Notes under the pieces: generated by a model | The model's database searches: none | What the model was told of the DNA's origin: nothing | Seen by the model: the letters and a program-made list of their open reading frames with translations, nothing else | Translations under genes and position numbers: made by a program | Shown: positions 47,621 through 56,467 of the stretch, one piece after another | Layout: every line of letters starts with the position of its first letter | Position numbering within the stretch: the first letter of the stretch is position 1 | From: Phenylobacterium sp. Root700 | GTDB taxonomy: Bacteria; Pseudomonadota; Alphaproteobacteria; Caulobacterales; Caulobacteraceae | DNA: 63,976 nucleotides | Direction: 5' to 3' | Assembly: GCF_001429025.1 (NCBI RefSeq) | Contig: NZ_LMHT01000028.1 | Location: forward strand, 1 to 63,976

Positions 47621-48685
47621 TTGCGTATTCTTGTCACCGGCGGCGCCGGCTTCATCGGCTCGGCCCTTGTTCGGCATCTGATCGCCAACACCGAGCATGA
47701 GGTCCTCAACCTCGACAAGCTGACCTATGCTGGCGACCTGCGCTCGCTGGATGGGGTCGCGAACAGCAACCGCTACGCCTTCCGCCAGGCTGACATCTGC
47801 GACTCCTCGGCGATCCGCGCGGCTCTGAGCGACTTCCGCCCGCAGGTGGTGACCCATCTGGCCGCTGAATCCCACGTCGACCGCTCCATCGACGGTCCGT
47901 CGGAGTTCATCCAGACCAATATCCTGGGCACCTTCAACATGCTCTCGCAGGTGCTGGAGTACTGGCGCGGCCTGGACGAGAGCGCCAAGGCCGCCTTCCG
48001 CTTCCACCATATCTCCACCGATGAGGTGTTCGGCTCGCTGGGCGACGACGGCTTCTTCACCGAGGAGACCGCCTACGACCCGCGCTCGCCCTATTCGGCG
48101 TCCAAGGCCTCGTCCGACCACCTGGTCCGCGCCTGGCACCACACCTATGGCCTGCCCGTGCTGGTCACCAACTGCTCGAACAACTACGGCCCCTATCACT
48201 TCCCCGAAAAGCTGATCCCGCTGATCATCGTCAAGAGCCTGGCCGGCGAACCGCTGCCGGTCTACGGCGCCGGCGCCAATGTCCGCGACTGGCTCTATGT
48301 CGATGACCATGCCCGCGCCTTGACCCGGGTGTTCGAGGCCGGGACGCCGGGCGAGAGCTACATCATCGGCGGCCGCGCCGAGCGCACCAATCTGCAGGTC
48401 GTCCACGCGATCTGCGACACCCTCGATCGTCTGCGCCCGCGCGCCGACGGCAAGTCGTATCGTGACCAGATCGCCCACGTGGCCGATCGGCCCGGCCACG
48501 ACCATCGCTACGCCATCGACCCGACCAAGCTGGCCCGCGACCTCGACTGGACCGCCGAAGAGAGCTTCGAGACCGGGATCGCCAAGACCGTGAACTGGTA
48601 CCTCGACAACGAGGCCTGGTGGGGTCCGATCCTGGCCCGCAGCGACGCCGGGCAACGCCTGGGCCTGAAGACCGTCAAGGCATGA
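47621..48685 (+). CDS. rfbB: dTDP-glucose 4,6-dehydratase
   Basis: A 354-residue extended SDR, second enzyme of dTDP-L-rhamnose synthesis. NAD motif [13 protein letters not shown], the catalytic [10 protein letters not shown] (Thr-Asp-Glu), and [12 protein letters not shown] with Tyr and Lys; [15 protein letters not shown] and [14 protein letters not shown] are diagnostic. TTG start. It overlaps rfbD by 4 bases. Codon use is GC-rich like the core chromosome, unlike the flanking EPS genes. Confidence 0.95.
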   Translation: MRILVTGGAGFIGSALVRHLIANTEHEVLNLDKLTYAGDLRSLDGVANSNRYAFRQADICDSSAIRAALSDFRPQVVTHLAAESHVDRSIDGPSEFIQTNILGTFNMLSQVLEYWRGLDESAKAAFRFHHISTDEVFGSLGDDGFFTEETAYDPRSPYSASKASSDHLVRAWHHTYGLPVLVTNCSNNYGPYHFPEKLIPLIIVKSLAGEPLPVYGAGANVRDWLYVDDHARALTRVFEAGTPGESYIIGGRAERTNLQVVHAICDTLDRLRPRADGKSYRDQIAHVADRPGHDHRYAIDPTKLARDLDWTAEESFETGIAKTVNWYLDNEAWWGPILARSDAGQRLGLKTVKA

Positions 48686-49584
48686 GCTCCCCGCCCGCCA
48701 GGGACATCCTGCTGACCGGCGGCAGCGGCCAGGTCGGGACCGAGGTTATTGCCCTCGCGCCCGCCGGCCTGAACATCGTCGCGCCAGGCCGCGATCAGCT
48801 GGACCTCGCCGATCCCGACGCCATCGCCGCGTTGGTCGCCTCGCGCCCCTGGGCGGCGGTGATCAACTGCGCGGCCCACACCGCCGTCGACCGGGCCGAG
48901 ACCGAGATCGTCGAGGCCTGGAAGGCCAACGCCCTGGCCCCCGCGGCCCTGGCCCAGGCCACCGCCAAGGCGGGCGTACCGCTCATCCAGGTCTCCACCG
49001 ACTACGTATTCGACGGCTCGAAGGCCGGCTTCTATGTCGAGACCGATCCGGTCGCCCCGGTCAGCGTCTATGGCGCGTCCAAGGAGGCCGGAGAGCAGGC
49101 GGTCCGCACCGGCAACCCGCGCCACGTGATCCTGCGCACCGCCTGGGTGGTCAGCCCGCACGGCGCGAATTTCATCAAGACCATGTTGCGGCTCGCCGAG
49201 ACACGGCCCGAGCTGCGCGTGGTCGACGACCAGCACGGTTGCCCGACCAGCGCGAGCGACATCGCCCAGGCGCTGCTCGCCATCGCCCAGCGGATGATCG
49301 CCGATCCCCGGGCGCCGGTCGGCACCTATCATTTCGTCAATTCCGGCGAAGCGACCTGGTGCGGCTTCGCCCGCGCCATTTTCGAGATCGCCGCCGAGCA
49401 TGGACGCCCCGCGCCCAAGGTCGAGGGCATCACCACGGCGGACTATCCGACGCCGGCGCGTCGTCCGGCGAACTCTCGCCTGGACGTCGCAAAGTTGGCG
49501 CATGACTACGCCATAGCGCCGCGCCCGTGGCGGACGGCGGTCGAAGAGATCGTCGAGACGCTGCTGGCCGCGCAGAAAGAATAG
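48682..49584 (+). CDS. rfbD: dTDP-4-dehydrorhamnose reductase
   Basis: A 300-residue SDR that completes dTDP-L-rhamnose. NADPH motif [48 protein letters not shown] and [12 protein letters not shown] hold the active site; RPANSRLD near the C-terminus is characteristic. ATGA overlap with rfbB shows translational coupling; rfbA follows by eight bases. Confidence 0.95.
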   Translation: MSSPPARDILLTGGSGQVGTEVIALAPAGLNIVAPGRDQLDLADPDAIAALVASRPWAAVINCAAHTAVDRAETEIVEAWKANALAPAALAQATAKAGVPLIQVSTDYVFDGSKAGFYVETDPVAPVSVYGASKEAGEQAVRTGNPRHVILRTAWVVSPHGANFIKTMLRLAETRPELRVVDDQHGCPTSASDIAQALLAIAQRMIADPRAPVGTYHFVNSGEATWCGFARAIFEIAAEHGRPAPKVEGITTADYPTPARRPANSRLDVAKLAHDYAIAPRPWRTAVEEIVETLLAAQKE

Positions 49585-49592
49585 GACACGCG

Positions 49593-50489
49593 ATGAAGGG
49601 CATCATCCTGGCCGGGGGCTCCGGCACCCGGCTGCATCCGGCCACCCTGGCGGTGAACAAGCAACTGCTGCCGATCTACGACAAGCCGATGATCTATTAT
49701 CCGCTGTCGGTGCTGATGTTGGCCGGTATCCGCGACATCCTGATCATCTCGTCGCCGGAATATATCGACAACTACCGGCGGCTGTTCGAGGACGGCTCGG
49801 CCATCGGCGTCAATATGGAGTACGCGATCCAGCCGAAGCCCGAGGGCCTGGCCCAGGCCTTCCTGATCGGTGAGGAATTCATCGGCGACGACCGTGTCGC
49901 CCTGGTGCTCGGCGACAACATCTTCTTCGGCGCCGGCATGAGCCAGTTGCTGAAGCGCGCCGCCGCCCGCGAGCATGGCGCCACGATCTTCTCCTACCAG
50001 GTCGACCAACCCCAGGCCTATGGCGTGGTCGAGCTGGACGACACCGGCCGGGCCATCAGCCTGGAGGAAAAGCCCGTCGAGCCGAAATCACGCCAGGCGG
50101 TCACCGGCCTCTATTTCTATGACAAACGCGTCGTGGAGCTGGCCAGGCAGGTCGTCCCCTCGGCCCGTGGCGAGCTTGAGATCACCGACCTCAACCGCAT
50201 GTACATGGAAGCTGGCGACCTGTTCGTGGAGCAACTGTCGCGTGGCTACGCCTGGCTCGACACCGGTACCCACGAGAGCCTGGTCGAGGCCTCCGAGTTC
50301 GTCCGCGCCGTCCAAAAGCGCCAGGGCGTCCACGTCGCCTGCCTGGAAGAGATCGCCTACCTCAACGGATTTATCGATCGCACTCAGCTCGTCGCCCGAG
50401 GCAAGCTGTTCGAGAAAACCGCCTACGGGCGCTACCTGCTCGACATCGCGAAGCGGGAAGGGGAGCCAGGCCCAGGGGATTTGTGGTGA
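49593..50489 (+). CDS. rfbA: Glucose-1-phosphate thymidylyltransferase
   Basis: A 298-residue nucleotidyltransferase that makes dTDP-glucose, the first step to dTDP-rhamnose. [38 protein letters not shown] is the full signature, with [13 protein letters not shown] and [11 protein letters not shown] further on. The epimerase gene rfbC, often the fourth member, is not here. The end of the operon is followed by a 28-base dyad. Confidence 0.96.
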   Translation: MKGIILAGGSGTRLHPATLAVNKQLLPIYDKPMIYYPLSVLMLAGIRDILIISSPEYIDNYRRLFEDGSAIGVNMEYAIQPKPEGLAQAFLIGEEFIGDDRVALVLGDNIFFGAGMSQLLKRAAAREHGATIFSYQVDQPQAYGVVELDDTGRAISLEEKPVEPKSRQAVTGLYFYDKRVVELARQVVPSARGELEITDLNRMYMEAGDLFVEQLSRGYAWLDTGTHESLVEASEFVRAVQKRQGVHVACLEEIAYLNGFIDRTQLVARGKLFEKTAYGRYLLDIAKREGEPGPGDLW

Positions 50490-50519
50490 CGCATCGTCGA
50501 TCAGCACTCGACATCTAGG

Positions 50520-50547
50520 GTCAAAAATAGTCGCGACTGATTTTGAC
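50520..50547. promoter_or_regulatory. 28-base near-palindrome between rfbA and the glycosyltransferase
   Basis: GTCAAAA and TTTTGAC outer arms enclose an inner perfect palindrome AGTCGCGACT; 12 of 14 base pairs match in total. It lies 40 bases before the start of the glycosyltransferase gene. Likely an operator or a boundary element; the arms are too AT-rich at the base for a standard terminator. Confidence 0.5.
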
Positions 50548-50587
50548 GGTAGCAGAACGGCACCGGGTGGTGACGCGAAGGCATATA

Positions 50588-51652
50588 ATGAAAGCAACGC
50601 CCACAACATCGAACGCTGCGCCCAACACTCGGGTGCGCCTCCCCGAGAAGCCGAAACTCAAGCTGTGCCTAGCTGCATCGGGCGGTGGTCATGTGCGCCA
50701 ACTTCTCGACTTGGCTCCGGTCTGGTCGGTTCACGACCACTTCTTCATCACCGAAGCTACTGCGCTTGGGGTGAGTCTCGCGAAGGAGCATAGGACCTAT
50801 TTTGTCCCCCACGTCGCTGTGGGACAGGCCCGGCTGGGCGCTCCTATGCGCATGCTGAAAGGCGCCCTATTCAGCTTCTTCCAATCGGCGCGAATTATCT
50901 GGAAGGAGCGGCCAGACGTCGTGATCTCCACCGGCGCCGGCGCCGTGTTCTTCGCCGTCGCTTGGGCCCGCCTATTTGGCGCCCACACGGTGGTGGTTGA
51001 GTCTTTTGCGCGCTTCGATCACCCGTCTATCTTCTCCCGCGTCGCAGCTCCCTGGGCCCATGACATGGTGGTCCAATCCAAGGCGCTGGCCGCGTTCTAT
51101 CCCAAAGCCAAGGTATTTGATCCGCTGCGCGTTCTGGAAGATCAGCCGCCGCCCAAGAAGCTCCTGTTGTTTGCGACCGTGGGCGCCACCCTTCCATTTG
51201 ATCGACTGGTGGACACGGTGACCGCTCTAAAGGCCTCAGGAGAGATCCCGGAGGAGTTGATCATTCAGACCGGCATCGGCGGTCACACACCCGATGGCAT
51301 CGAGACGTTTGAAACGCTCCCCTTCGACCAGATCCAAGAACTCCTGCGAGATGCGGCTATCGTCGTTTGTCATGGTGGTACCGGCTCGTTAATCACCGCC
51401 CTGCGTCAGGGCTGCCGTGTAATCGCCATGCCTCGCCTGAAGGAAAGAGGCGAGCACTACGACAATCACCAAGCCGAAATTACAAAGGCATTCGCCGCTC
51501 GCGGTCTCATCACCTTGGCCGAAACGCCTGCTGAACTAAGCGAAGCGCTAAAAATTGTACGCGCCCGCCCTCCAGTTATGGCGACAACCGATCCCACCGA
51601 ACTGGTTGCCTATCTGAACGACATCGTGGAACGCGTTAAGCTGCGTCAGTAG
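50588..51652 (+). CDS. Fused Alg14/Alg13-type glycosyltransferase (glucuronosyltransferase-like)
   Basis: A 354-residue single-chain enzyme. The first half (KLCLAASGGGHVRQLLDLAPVW..PDVVISTGAGAVFFAVAWARLFGAHTVVVESFARF) is Alg14-like and the second (LLFATVGATLPFDRLVDTV..AAIVVCHGGTGSLITALRQGCRVIAMPRLKERGEHYDNHQAEI) is Alg13-like, carrying the sugar-nucleotide site. The same arrangement is seen in WelK/GelK-type enzymes that add glucuronic acid in sphingan synthesis. It probably adds the second sugar on the lipid carrier at the inner membrane. It overlaps the convergent methyltransferase end by 17 bases. Confidence 0.88.
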   Translation: MKATPTTSNAAPNTRVRLPEKPKLKLCLAASGGGHVRQLLDLAPVWSVHDHFFITEATALGVSLAKEHRTYFVPHVAVGQARLGAPMRMLKGALFSFFQSARIIWKERPDVVISTGAGAVFFAVAWARLFGAHTVVVESFARFDHPSIFSRVAAPWAHDMVVQSKALAAFYPKAKVFDPLRVLEDQPPPKKLLLFATVGATLPFDRLVDTVTALKASGEIPEELIIQTGIGGHTPDGIETFETLPFDQIQELLRDAAIVVCHGGTGSLITALRQGCRVIAMPRLKERGEHYDNHQAEITKAFAARGLITLAETPAELSEALKIVRARPPVMATTDPTELVAYLNDIVERVKLRQ

Positions 51653-52346
51653 TACTGCACTCATTCGGCATGTGGATTGCTATAAGAGACTTTCTCAACC
51701 CCAAGACATGTTCAAACGTAGTTTTTGCGTCCGGAAATAGGAAATGGAATTGAGCGCCGTCCAATAGACGCGCCCGATCTACAACATCAAAAGCCAGATC
51801 TACGCCTTGAATTTTCCCAGAATAGGCAATGGGGAAATTTCTCAGCATCCAAGCTCGGGTCGGCCGAGGAAACCAATGGAAAAACGGCATTCGATAGTAG
51901 TGCGGATCCAGTGGAAACCAAAAGTACGGAGTCTGGACGTAGTAATATTTAGCCACTCGCCGGGTTTCAGCGGCGAACGCCTTCATATTTTTCCATGTCT
52001 CGACATGCTCAATCACGGAGTTCGAGTGCGCAAGATCGAAACTCTTGTCGCCGAACTGCGCTAGGTCGCAGGCGTCACCAACTGCGGCGCTAAAGATATC
52101 CTCATGGCCCGCGAACTCCGAGAGCTCAGTCGCGAAACGATTTATGAGCGTAATTCTCGCCCTTTCGCCCCTGAGGAAATCCAATCCAACCCGTTGCCAA
52201 TATTCAAACGTCCCCCCCATATCAAGGATGGAAATCCCGCCTTCACTCCGAGAAATAGACGAGATTACTGCTCGCAGCCGGACGTCGCGGCGCCGACGCA
52301 GTTTCGTCGAGAGGGAATTCGGATCCCGCGTGTCAGCTAACCCCAT
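51636..52346 (-). CDS. SAM-dependent class I methyltransferase
   Basis: A 236-residue cytosolic enzyme: motif I ISILDMGGTFEYW, motif II region NRFATELS, and the Methyltransf_11-like FDLAHSNSVIEHVETWKNMKAF. The following TPYFWFPLDPHYYRMPFFHWFPRP is typical of methyltransferases in polysaccharide clusters. It may methylate a sugar of the EPS. Base composition is lower in GC than rfbBDA. It is last in a leftward group with the two GT2 genes, about 100 bases after the nearest. Confidence 0.85.
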   Translation of the reverse strand: MGLADTRDPNSLSTKLRRRRDVRLRAVISSISRSEGGISILDMGGTFEYWQRVGLDFLRGERARITLINRFATELSEFAGHEDIFSAAVGDACDLAQFGDKSFDLAHSNSVIEHVETWKNMKAFAAETRRVAKYYYVQTPYFWFPLDPHYYRMPFFHWFPRPTRAWMLRNFPIAYSGKIQGVDLAFDVVDRARLLDGAQFHFLFPDAKTTFEHVLGLRKSLIAIHMPNECSTTDAA

Positions 52347-52443
52347 TTACATTTACCCCTTACTCAAATTTGTCGCAGCACGACCTACAGATTTGCAGCC
52401 GTAGCCGATTTGGGAATAGTGCGCTCCGAAACGACACACAATG

Positions 52444-53364
52444 TCAGTCTCCAAGCCAATCAGGCCGACCCCGGCGGTTCGCCATCCCCGCTAGCCAGCC
52501 GGACAATGCGTACCCCACCTGGCGCCAAGCGCCTTGGCGCGCAAAACGAAGAAAAATAAGAGCAAGGGACGCAAGCGCGGCCACAGGCAGCAATAGGGGA
52601 AAGCGGTCCCTCGTCGTCAGCAGCTTGTTCCGCTCATTAAGATACACCGGCGCTCTCGGGCGCCTCGTAATGTCGTCATAGGAACCAGTCGTCGTTCCGG
52701 CATAATGGAGAACATGGGCGTCAGCAGCAAATCCAAGACGAGCCCCCTGCCCCATCGCCCTCAAACACCACTCTACTTCCTCACAATACAAAAAATAGTC
52801 TTCACGCATCCGACCATATGCGTCAACGAACCGTCGACTCACCATCATGGAGGCGCCATTTAGGTAGTTTTGCTCTTTCTCAATTGCATCCATGCTCGGG
52901 ATTACTGAGAGATCACTCCCAAATCCGATGGATTCGGCCCGAGCTAACCACGATCTCCAGCGCCCGCCGTGCGACTGCACCCGGCCGTCGGCGAGATAGA
53001 TCGTAGAGCCGACCGCCTCGCAGTCCCCCCTCAACAGCCTGGAGACCTGAAGAGACATGGCGACTGAGCTCGGTTGAGTGTCCGGATTAAGTATCCACCA
53101 TGCGTCTGCCGTCGGCGTCTCATCAAGGCAGCGGTTCACTCCTCCGGCATACCCGAGATTTCCGGAAGCCAGCACCGCTCTCAGCTCCTGTCCATGGGGC
53201 AGTTTGGGTGGCAGCAGGGCACTCAGCTCCCTGAATGCCTCCGGCCCACCGTTTTCACAGATGAGCACCTCAAAATCGACGTAAGTGGAGGTCGATAGAG
53301 CATCCAGGCAGCGGACGATATCGTGGGGATTTCGAAAACCGACGATGCACACGGCGACATGCAT
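52444..53364 (-). CDS. Glycosyltransferase family 2 (rhamnosyltransferase-like)
   Basis: A 306-residue GT2 enzyme: VAVCIVGFRNPHDIVRCLDALSTSTY, ICENGG, NLGYAGGVNRCLDE, and ILNPDT in place of the DxD metal site, then LNGASMMVSRRFVDAYGRMREDYFLYCEEVEWCLR with the acceptor-side Glu-Glu. A C-terminal hydrophobic segment (FPLLLPVAALASLALIFL) may attach it to the membrane. The pattern resembles rhamnosyltransferases, in line with the nearby dTDP-rhamnose genes. Five bases separate it from the upstream GT2 gene. Confidence 0.9.
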   Translation of the reverse strand: MHVAVCIVGFRNPHDIVRCLDALSTSTYVDFEVLICENGGPEAFRELSALLPPKLPHGQELRAVLASGNLGYAGGVNRCLDETPTADAWWILNPDTQPSSVAMSLQVSRLLRGDCEAVGSTIYLADGRVQSHGGRWRSWLARAESIGFGSDLSVIPSMDAIEKEQNYLNGASMMVSRRFVDAYGRMREDYFLYCEEVEWCLRAMGQGARLGFAADAHVLHYAGTTTGSYDDITRRPRAPVYLNERNKLLTTRDRFPLLLPVAALASLALIFLRFARQGAWRQVGYALSGWLAGMANRRGRPDWLGD

Positions 53365-53369
53365 ATTTG

Positions 53370-54251
53370 TTAGCGCCCCATCTTTTTGCGCAGCAAGTCC
53401 AGAGCGTGCCCAAAGCGCCAGAACCGCAACTTGAATAGCGTTTGGATGGCGGCAACACGCTGTTCGCCAGTGAGGAGCTGATCACTGACCAGAACTTTTG
53501 GAGCATGGAACAACGCCGACAATGGCAAGGCGAAGCTGCGGATCAACCACTTAAGGTCCCCCCCCCTCCGCTCCCTGTAAAGGCCATAGGTCTCAGCATT
53601 GACCCTGCGCCACTTCCCCCAGAGCTCTTCCCAATTGCGTCTGGCGGGATGGCCGACGACTGCCCCCGGCGCATAGCCAAGGCGAAAGCCCTTCGCCGTC
53701 GCCCGCCTTGACCACTCGAGATCTTCCGACAGCCCGACTCTAAAACCGCCCACTTGGTCAAAAACACGACGAGCGCAAAACAAGTTGCCCGCGCCCGTAA
53801 ATCCCTTTTTGGTGATATAGGTCTCGAAATCGAAGGCGAACACGCGCTCGAACGCCTCGGCGCCTGACATTTTCAGAACATTGGCGACTAACACCGTCAC
53901 GCGGCCGCCGATGAAATCGCATGTCGATAGCGCAGCCAGCCCCTCAACCAACCATTCCGGCTCCGGAACGCAGTCGGAATCGGTGAATGCGAGGATCTCC
54001 CCTTGGGCCAACACGACGCCACCGTTTCGCGCCGGTCCGGCCCCCTTTTCGTGAACGACCGTCAAGCGAGCGCGCCCAGCGATCACTGCGGCTACGGCGG
54101 CCTCCCCCTCTGGCGAATTGTTGTCCGCGACGATGATTTCAAAATCTGCCGCGGGATAGGTCTGACGGCCAAGCGCCTCAAGGCACAGGTCCAATGCACG
54201 CAGGTCTCGGTAGTGCGGAATGATGACACTGATGAAGGGCGCAGTACTCAC
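53370..54251 (-). CDS. Glycosyltransferase family 2
   Basis: A 293-residue GT-A enzyme: FISVIIPHYRDLRALDLCLEALGRQTYP, IVADNNSPEGE, GPARNGGVVLAQGEILAFTDSDCVPEPEWL with the DSD metal motif, then TGAGNLFCARRVFDQVGGFRVGLSEDLEWSRRA holding the EDxxW-type site. It transfers a sugar, identity unknown, on the cytosolic face of the membrane. GTG start. It lies between the O-acetyltransferase (54-base gap) and the second GT2 gene, all leftward, in a likely operon. Confidence 0.92.
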   Translation of the reverse strand: MSTAPFISVIIPHYRDLRALDLCLEALGRQTYPAADFEIIVADNNSPEGEAAVAAVIAGRARLTVVHEKGAGPARNGGVVLAQGEILAFTDSDCVPEPEWLVEGLAALSTCDFIGGRVTVLVANVLKMSGAEAFERVFAFDFETYITKKGFTGAGNLFCARRVFDQVGGFRVGLSEDLEWSRRATAKGFRLGYAPGAVVGHPARRNWEELWGKWRRVNAETYGLYRERRGGDLKWLIRSFALPLSALFHAPKVLVSDQLLTGEQRVAAIQTLFKLRFWRFGHALDLLRKKMGR

Positions 54252-54305
54252 GGGCGAGACTCAAAAGGCAGCGACATTCGATACACTTCACCCGCTCCAA
54301 AGCAC

Positions 54306-54953
54306 CTAGACATCGACGTTACCACGCCGAAAGCCACGTTCGCGGAGCCAATCCTCTACTAAGGCGACCGATGGATTGAAGACCATCTGCTCACGTTTCT
54401 CAATCAGGCCACGCAGATCGGCCAAACTTAGTTCCCACCAGTTGCTGGCCTCGATCGCTTCAATCAAATTTGGTGGGAAGCGGTCACGCAATTTTCGCGC
54501 CGGATTTCCCGCCACTACAGCGTAGGCTGGGACGTCATGCGTGACGATCGCCCCAGCTCCGACGATTGCTCCCCGTCCGATGAACTTACATCCTGGCAAG
54601 ATCATCGCATTGTGGCCCACCCACACATCATCCTCGATGATCAGCGGGGTGTTGCGAACCATGTCGTGGTCCACCACTCCAAACTGCCGTTCATAGATCG
54701 CCGGATGCGTCGTCATCGCCGTCATTGGATGATTAGCCAGCACAGACCTCACCGTGCTCGCGATAGAACAGAACCGCCCCACCCGCATCGGGCCCGGCAT
54801 TCTCCATTGATCGAAACATCCATAGGAATAGAGCCCCACCTCGATCTGGTGATGGCTTAGGAAATACGCCCGCAGTTTCTGGCTGTCGAATTGGTTGCGG
54901 CGCATCAGGTAGACTTGGCTTTTCGAGGCCAAGCTTCTTAGCATCTTCAGCAT
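54306..54953 (-). CDS. CatB-related hexapeptide O-acetyltransferase
   Basis: A 215-residue left-handed beta-helix enzyme of the xenobiotic/sugar acetyltransferase group: [79 protein letters not shown]. The catalytic His is expected in the NHPM segment. It probably O-acetylates the EPS repeat unit in the cytosol using acetyl-CoA. It appears to lead the leftward glycosyltransferase group. Confidence 0.92.
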   Translation of the reverse strand: MLKMLRSLASKSQVYLMRRNQFDSQKLRAYFLSHHQIEVGLYSYGCFDQWRMPGPMRVGRFCSIASTVRSVLANHPMTAMTTHPAIYERQFGVVDHDMVRNTPLIIEDDVWVGHNAMILPGCKFIGRGAIVGAGAIVTHDVPAYAVVAGNPARKLRDRFPPNLIEAIEASNWWELSLADLRGLIEKREQMVFNPSVALVEDWLRERGFRRGNVDV

Positions 54954-55111
54954 TGCGACGCCCCTCCCATGCTAGAGAACTAGTCGGCGCCTCTTGCAAA
55001 GGCGTAAACTCAATCGCACGGCATGACATTGAGAACTTCTGGCCAATTCCGAAGACTGCCCACGTCCCGCATCCAGACAAGCGTCGCCTGATCAATGTGT
55101 GTCTCATTGGC

Positions 55112-55127
55112 TGGAACGAACCTTGCA
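55112..55127 (+). promoter_or_regulatory. Sigma-54 (-24/-12) promoter before the PEP-CTERM gene
   Basis: TGGAACGAACCTTGCA matches TGGCACGNNNNTTGCA at all but one position, with exact GG-N10-GC spacing. A transcript from it would start near 55138, about 93 bases before the PEP-CTERM start. Sigma-54 control of PEP-CTERM genes is known from other EPS/exosortase systems. Confidence 0.7.
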
Positions 55128-55230
55128 GTCATCCCCCTTTGACAGGCATCTAAGTCTTCGAAATCAGAAACTCAGTCCATCGAAGTTTTGCGAATGGAGT
55201 GGGTCACCGGGCCACACGGGGGGACGATCA

Positions 55231-55791
55231 ATGCAGTTCGCATCGAATGGTACAGCCAACAGGGCTCTTTTCGGCCTGCTGCTGCTGACAGTCACGTTTC
55301 CGCTGCCCGCCATGACGCCCGCGCTGTTATCCGATGCGGTTGGCGCGATGGCCCTGGTCTCGACTGTTTCACGGGCCGAGGCGGCACGATCTGTGCCGAT
55401 CTACTTCATCCCCGTCCGACCTGGCGCCCCAAAACGGCCGATAGCCATGGTGGATGACGCTGTCCTGGACGGCATCGTGGATCCGACTTCGATCATTTAC
55501 GAGGCCAGAGAGGAATCTCCCGGTTCCTTCGACCAAATTAGGCCGATGCCGGTAGTTGCTGAATTCGCCGTTCGGCCGCCTCTGTGGCGCCAACTGATCG
55601 CGCCTCCGACCGCAGGTGGAAGCGGCAACACGTTTCCATCGGCTGTCCCGGAACCCGCGACCTGGGCGATGCTGACCGGCGGCTTCATGCTGGCCGGCGC
55701 ACTTCTCCGCCGCCGCCGGGATAGCCGCAGCAATTGCGCCAACAGATCAGCCCGACAAAATGAAACGGCGCCTAGGCCCTTATCGTCTTAG
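55231..55791 (+). CDS. PEPxxWA-CTERM sorting domain protein next to the exosortase
   Basis: A 186-residue exported protein. The N-terminus has two hydrophobic stretches (LFGLLLLTVTFPLPAMTPALL, VGAMALVSTVSRAEA), then a Pro-rich mature part without recognised domain, then VPEPATWAMLTGGFMLAGALL and an Arg cluster. Unusually, about 23 residues follow the Arg cluster (DSRSNCANRSARQNE..). The start has GGGGGGAC close before the ATG. It ends 20 bases inside the convergent epsI gene and has a sigma-54-type promoter upstream. Likely the dedicated substrate of the exosortase. Confidence 0.85.
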   Translation: MQFASNGTANRALFGLLLLTVTFPLPAMTPALLSDAVGAMALVSTVSRAEAARSVPIYFIPVRPGAPKRPIAMVDDAVLDGIVDPTSIIYEAREESPGSFDQIRPMPVVAEFAVRPPLWRQLIAPPTAGGSGNTFPSAVPEPATWAMLTGGFMLAGALLRRRRDSRSNCANRSARQNETAPRPLSS

Positions 55792-56467
55792 CCAGTTCCG
55801 TCCCGATAAGCGCTCGACGCTTGCCCGCAGGCACCGCGGCCAACAAGGCCGCGACGAACCCGTCCAACTGAGCGAAAGCTGCAGCCGAGTCGCCACTCAC
55901 CACGGAAAAGCGGAACAACGCCCCGTCAGGGATGTAGCCCTGCATGGCGGTCCGAAGCCGGACCTTCCGCTGTTCGCCATTAGTGTCTGGCAGAAACTCG
56001 CCCATGCGCGTCCAGTAGACGATATTCTCCTGTCGGTCCGCCGTCTTTGCGACGACCTCACGCACTGGCACGGCCCCGCCGCCAGGGAGGTTCAACCGAG
56101 TTGTCCTGGCCGATAGAATATTGAAGCCAACAGCAGGATAGCAAGTCTCGGGCCTATGCAATTGCAAGAGGTCGCTTTGGGTATCACCGTAGGCGACGAG
56201 CATCATCACGGCCGCTCCAGTAGAAGCCTGGTGATAGATCCGGCTCACCATTTCGCTGTAGAGCATCGCCGCCAGTGAATCCTCCGATTTGGGTTGGACA
56301 AGGCCATCGGAATTCTCCGCTGACCAGTCCCCAAAGGTCAACGGTATGGCATCGGCCATCTTACCGCCCGTCAACAGCACCAGCCGAGCACGGGGCTTGA
56401 GGGCGTAGGCCGCGCCGGCGGCCGCGAGGCAGGTTCCGCCAATTAGCAGGTCGCGGCGGGCGATCAT
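55772..56467 (-). CDS. EpsI-type exosortase-associated protein
   Basis: A 231-residue protein with an N-terminal signal that starts MIARRDLLIGGTCLAAAGAA, Tat-like in its paired Arg. The body has the EpsI pattern: IPLTFGDWSAENSDGLVQP, YSEMVSRIYHQ..VMMLVAYGDTQSDLLQLHRPETCYPAVGF with the conserved Cys, and NIVYWTRMGEFL. EpsI proteins act in the periplasm in exosortase-linked EPS synthesis; in other species the domain is fused to the exosortase. Here it is separate, coupled by ATGA overlap to the exosortase gene. Confidence 0.88.
   Translation of the reverse strand: MIARRDLLIGGTCLAAAGAAYALKPRARLVLLTGGKMADAIPLTFGDWSAENSDGLVQPKSEDSLAAMLYSEMVSRIYHQASTGAAVMMLVAYGDTQSDLLQLHRPETCYPAVGFNILSARTTRLNLPGGGAVPVREVVAKTADRQENIVYWTRMGEFLPDTNGEQRKVRLRTAMQGYIPDGALFRFSVVSGDSAAAFAQLDGFVAALLAAVPAGKRRALIGTELAKTIRA

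Noticed and set aside
50573..50590. GG-N10-GC spacing before the fused glycosyltransferase
   Set aside because: TGGTGACGCGAAGGCA keeps only the spacing; TTGC and CAC are missing, so it is not a credible sigma-54 promoter.
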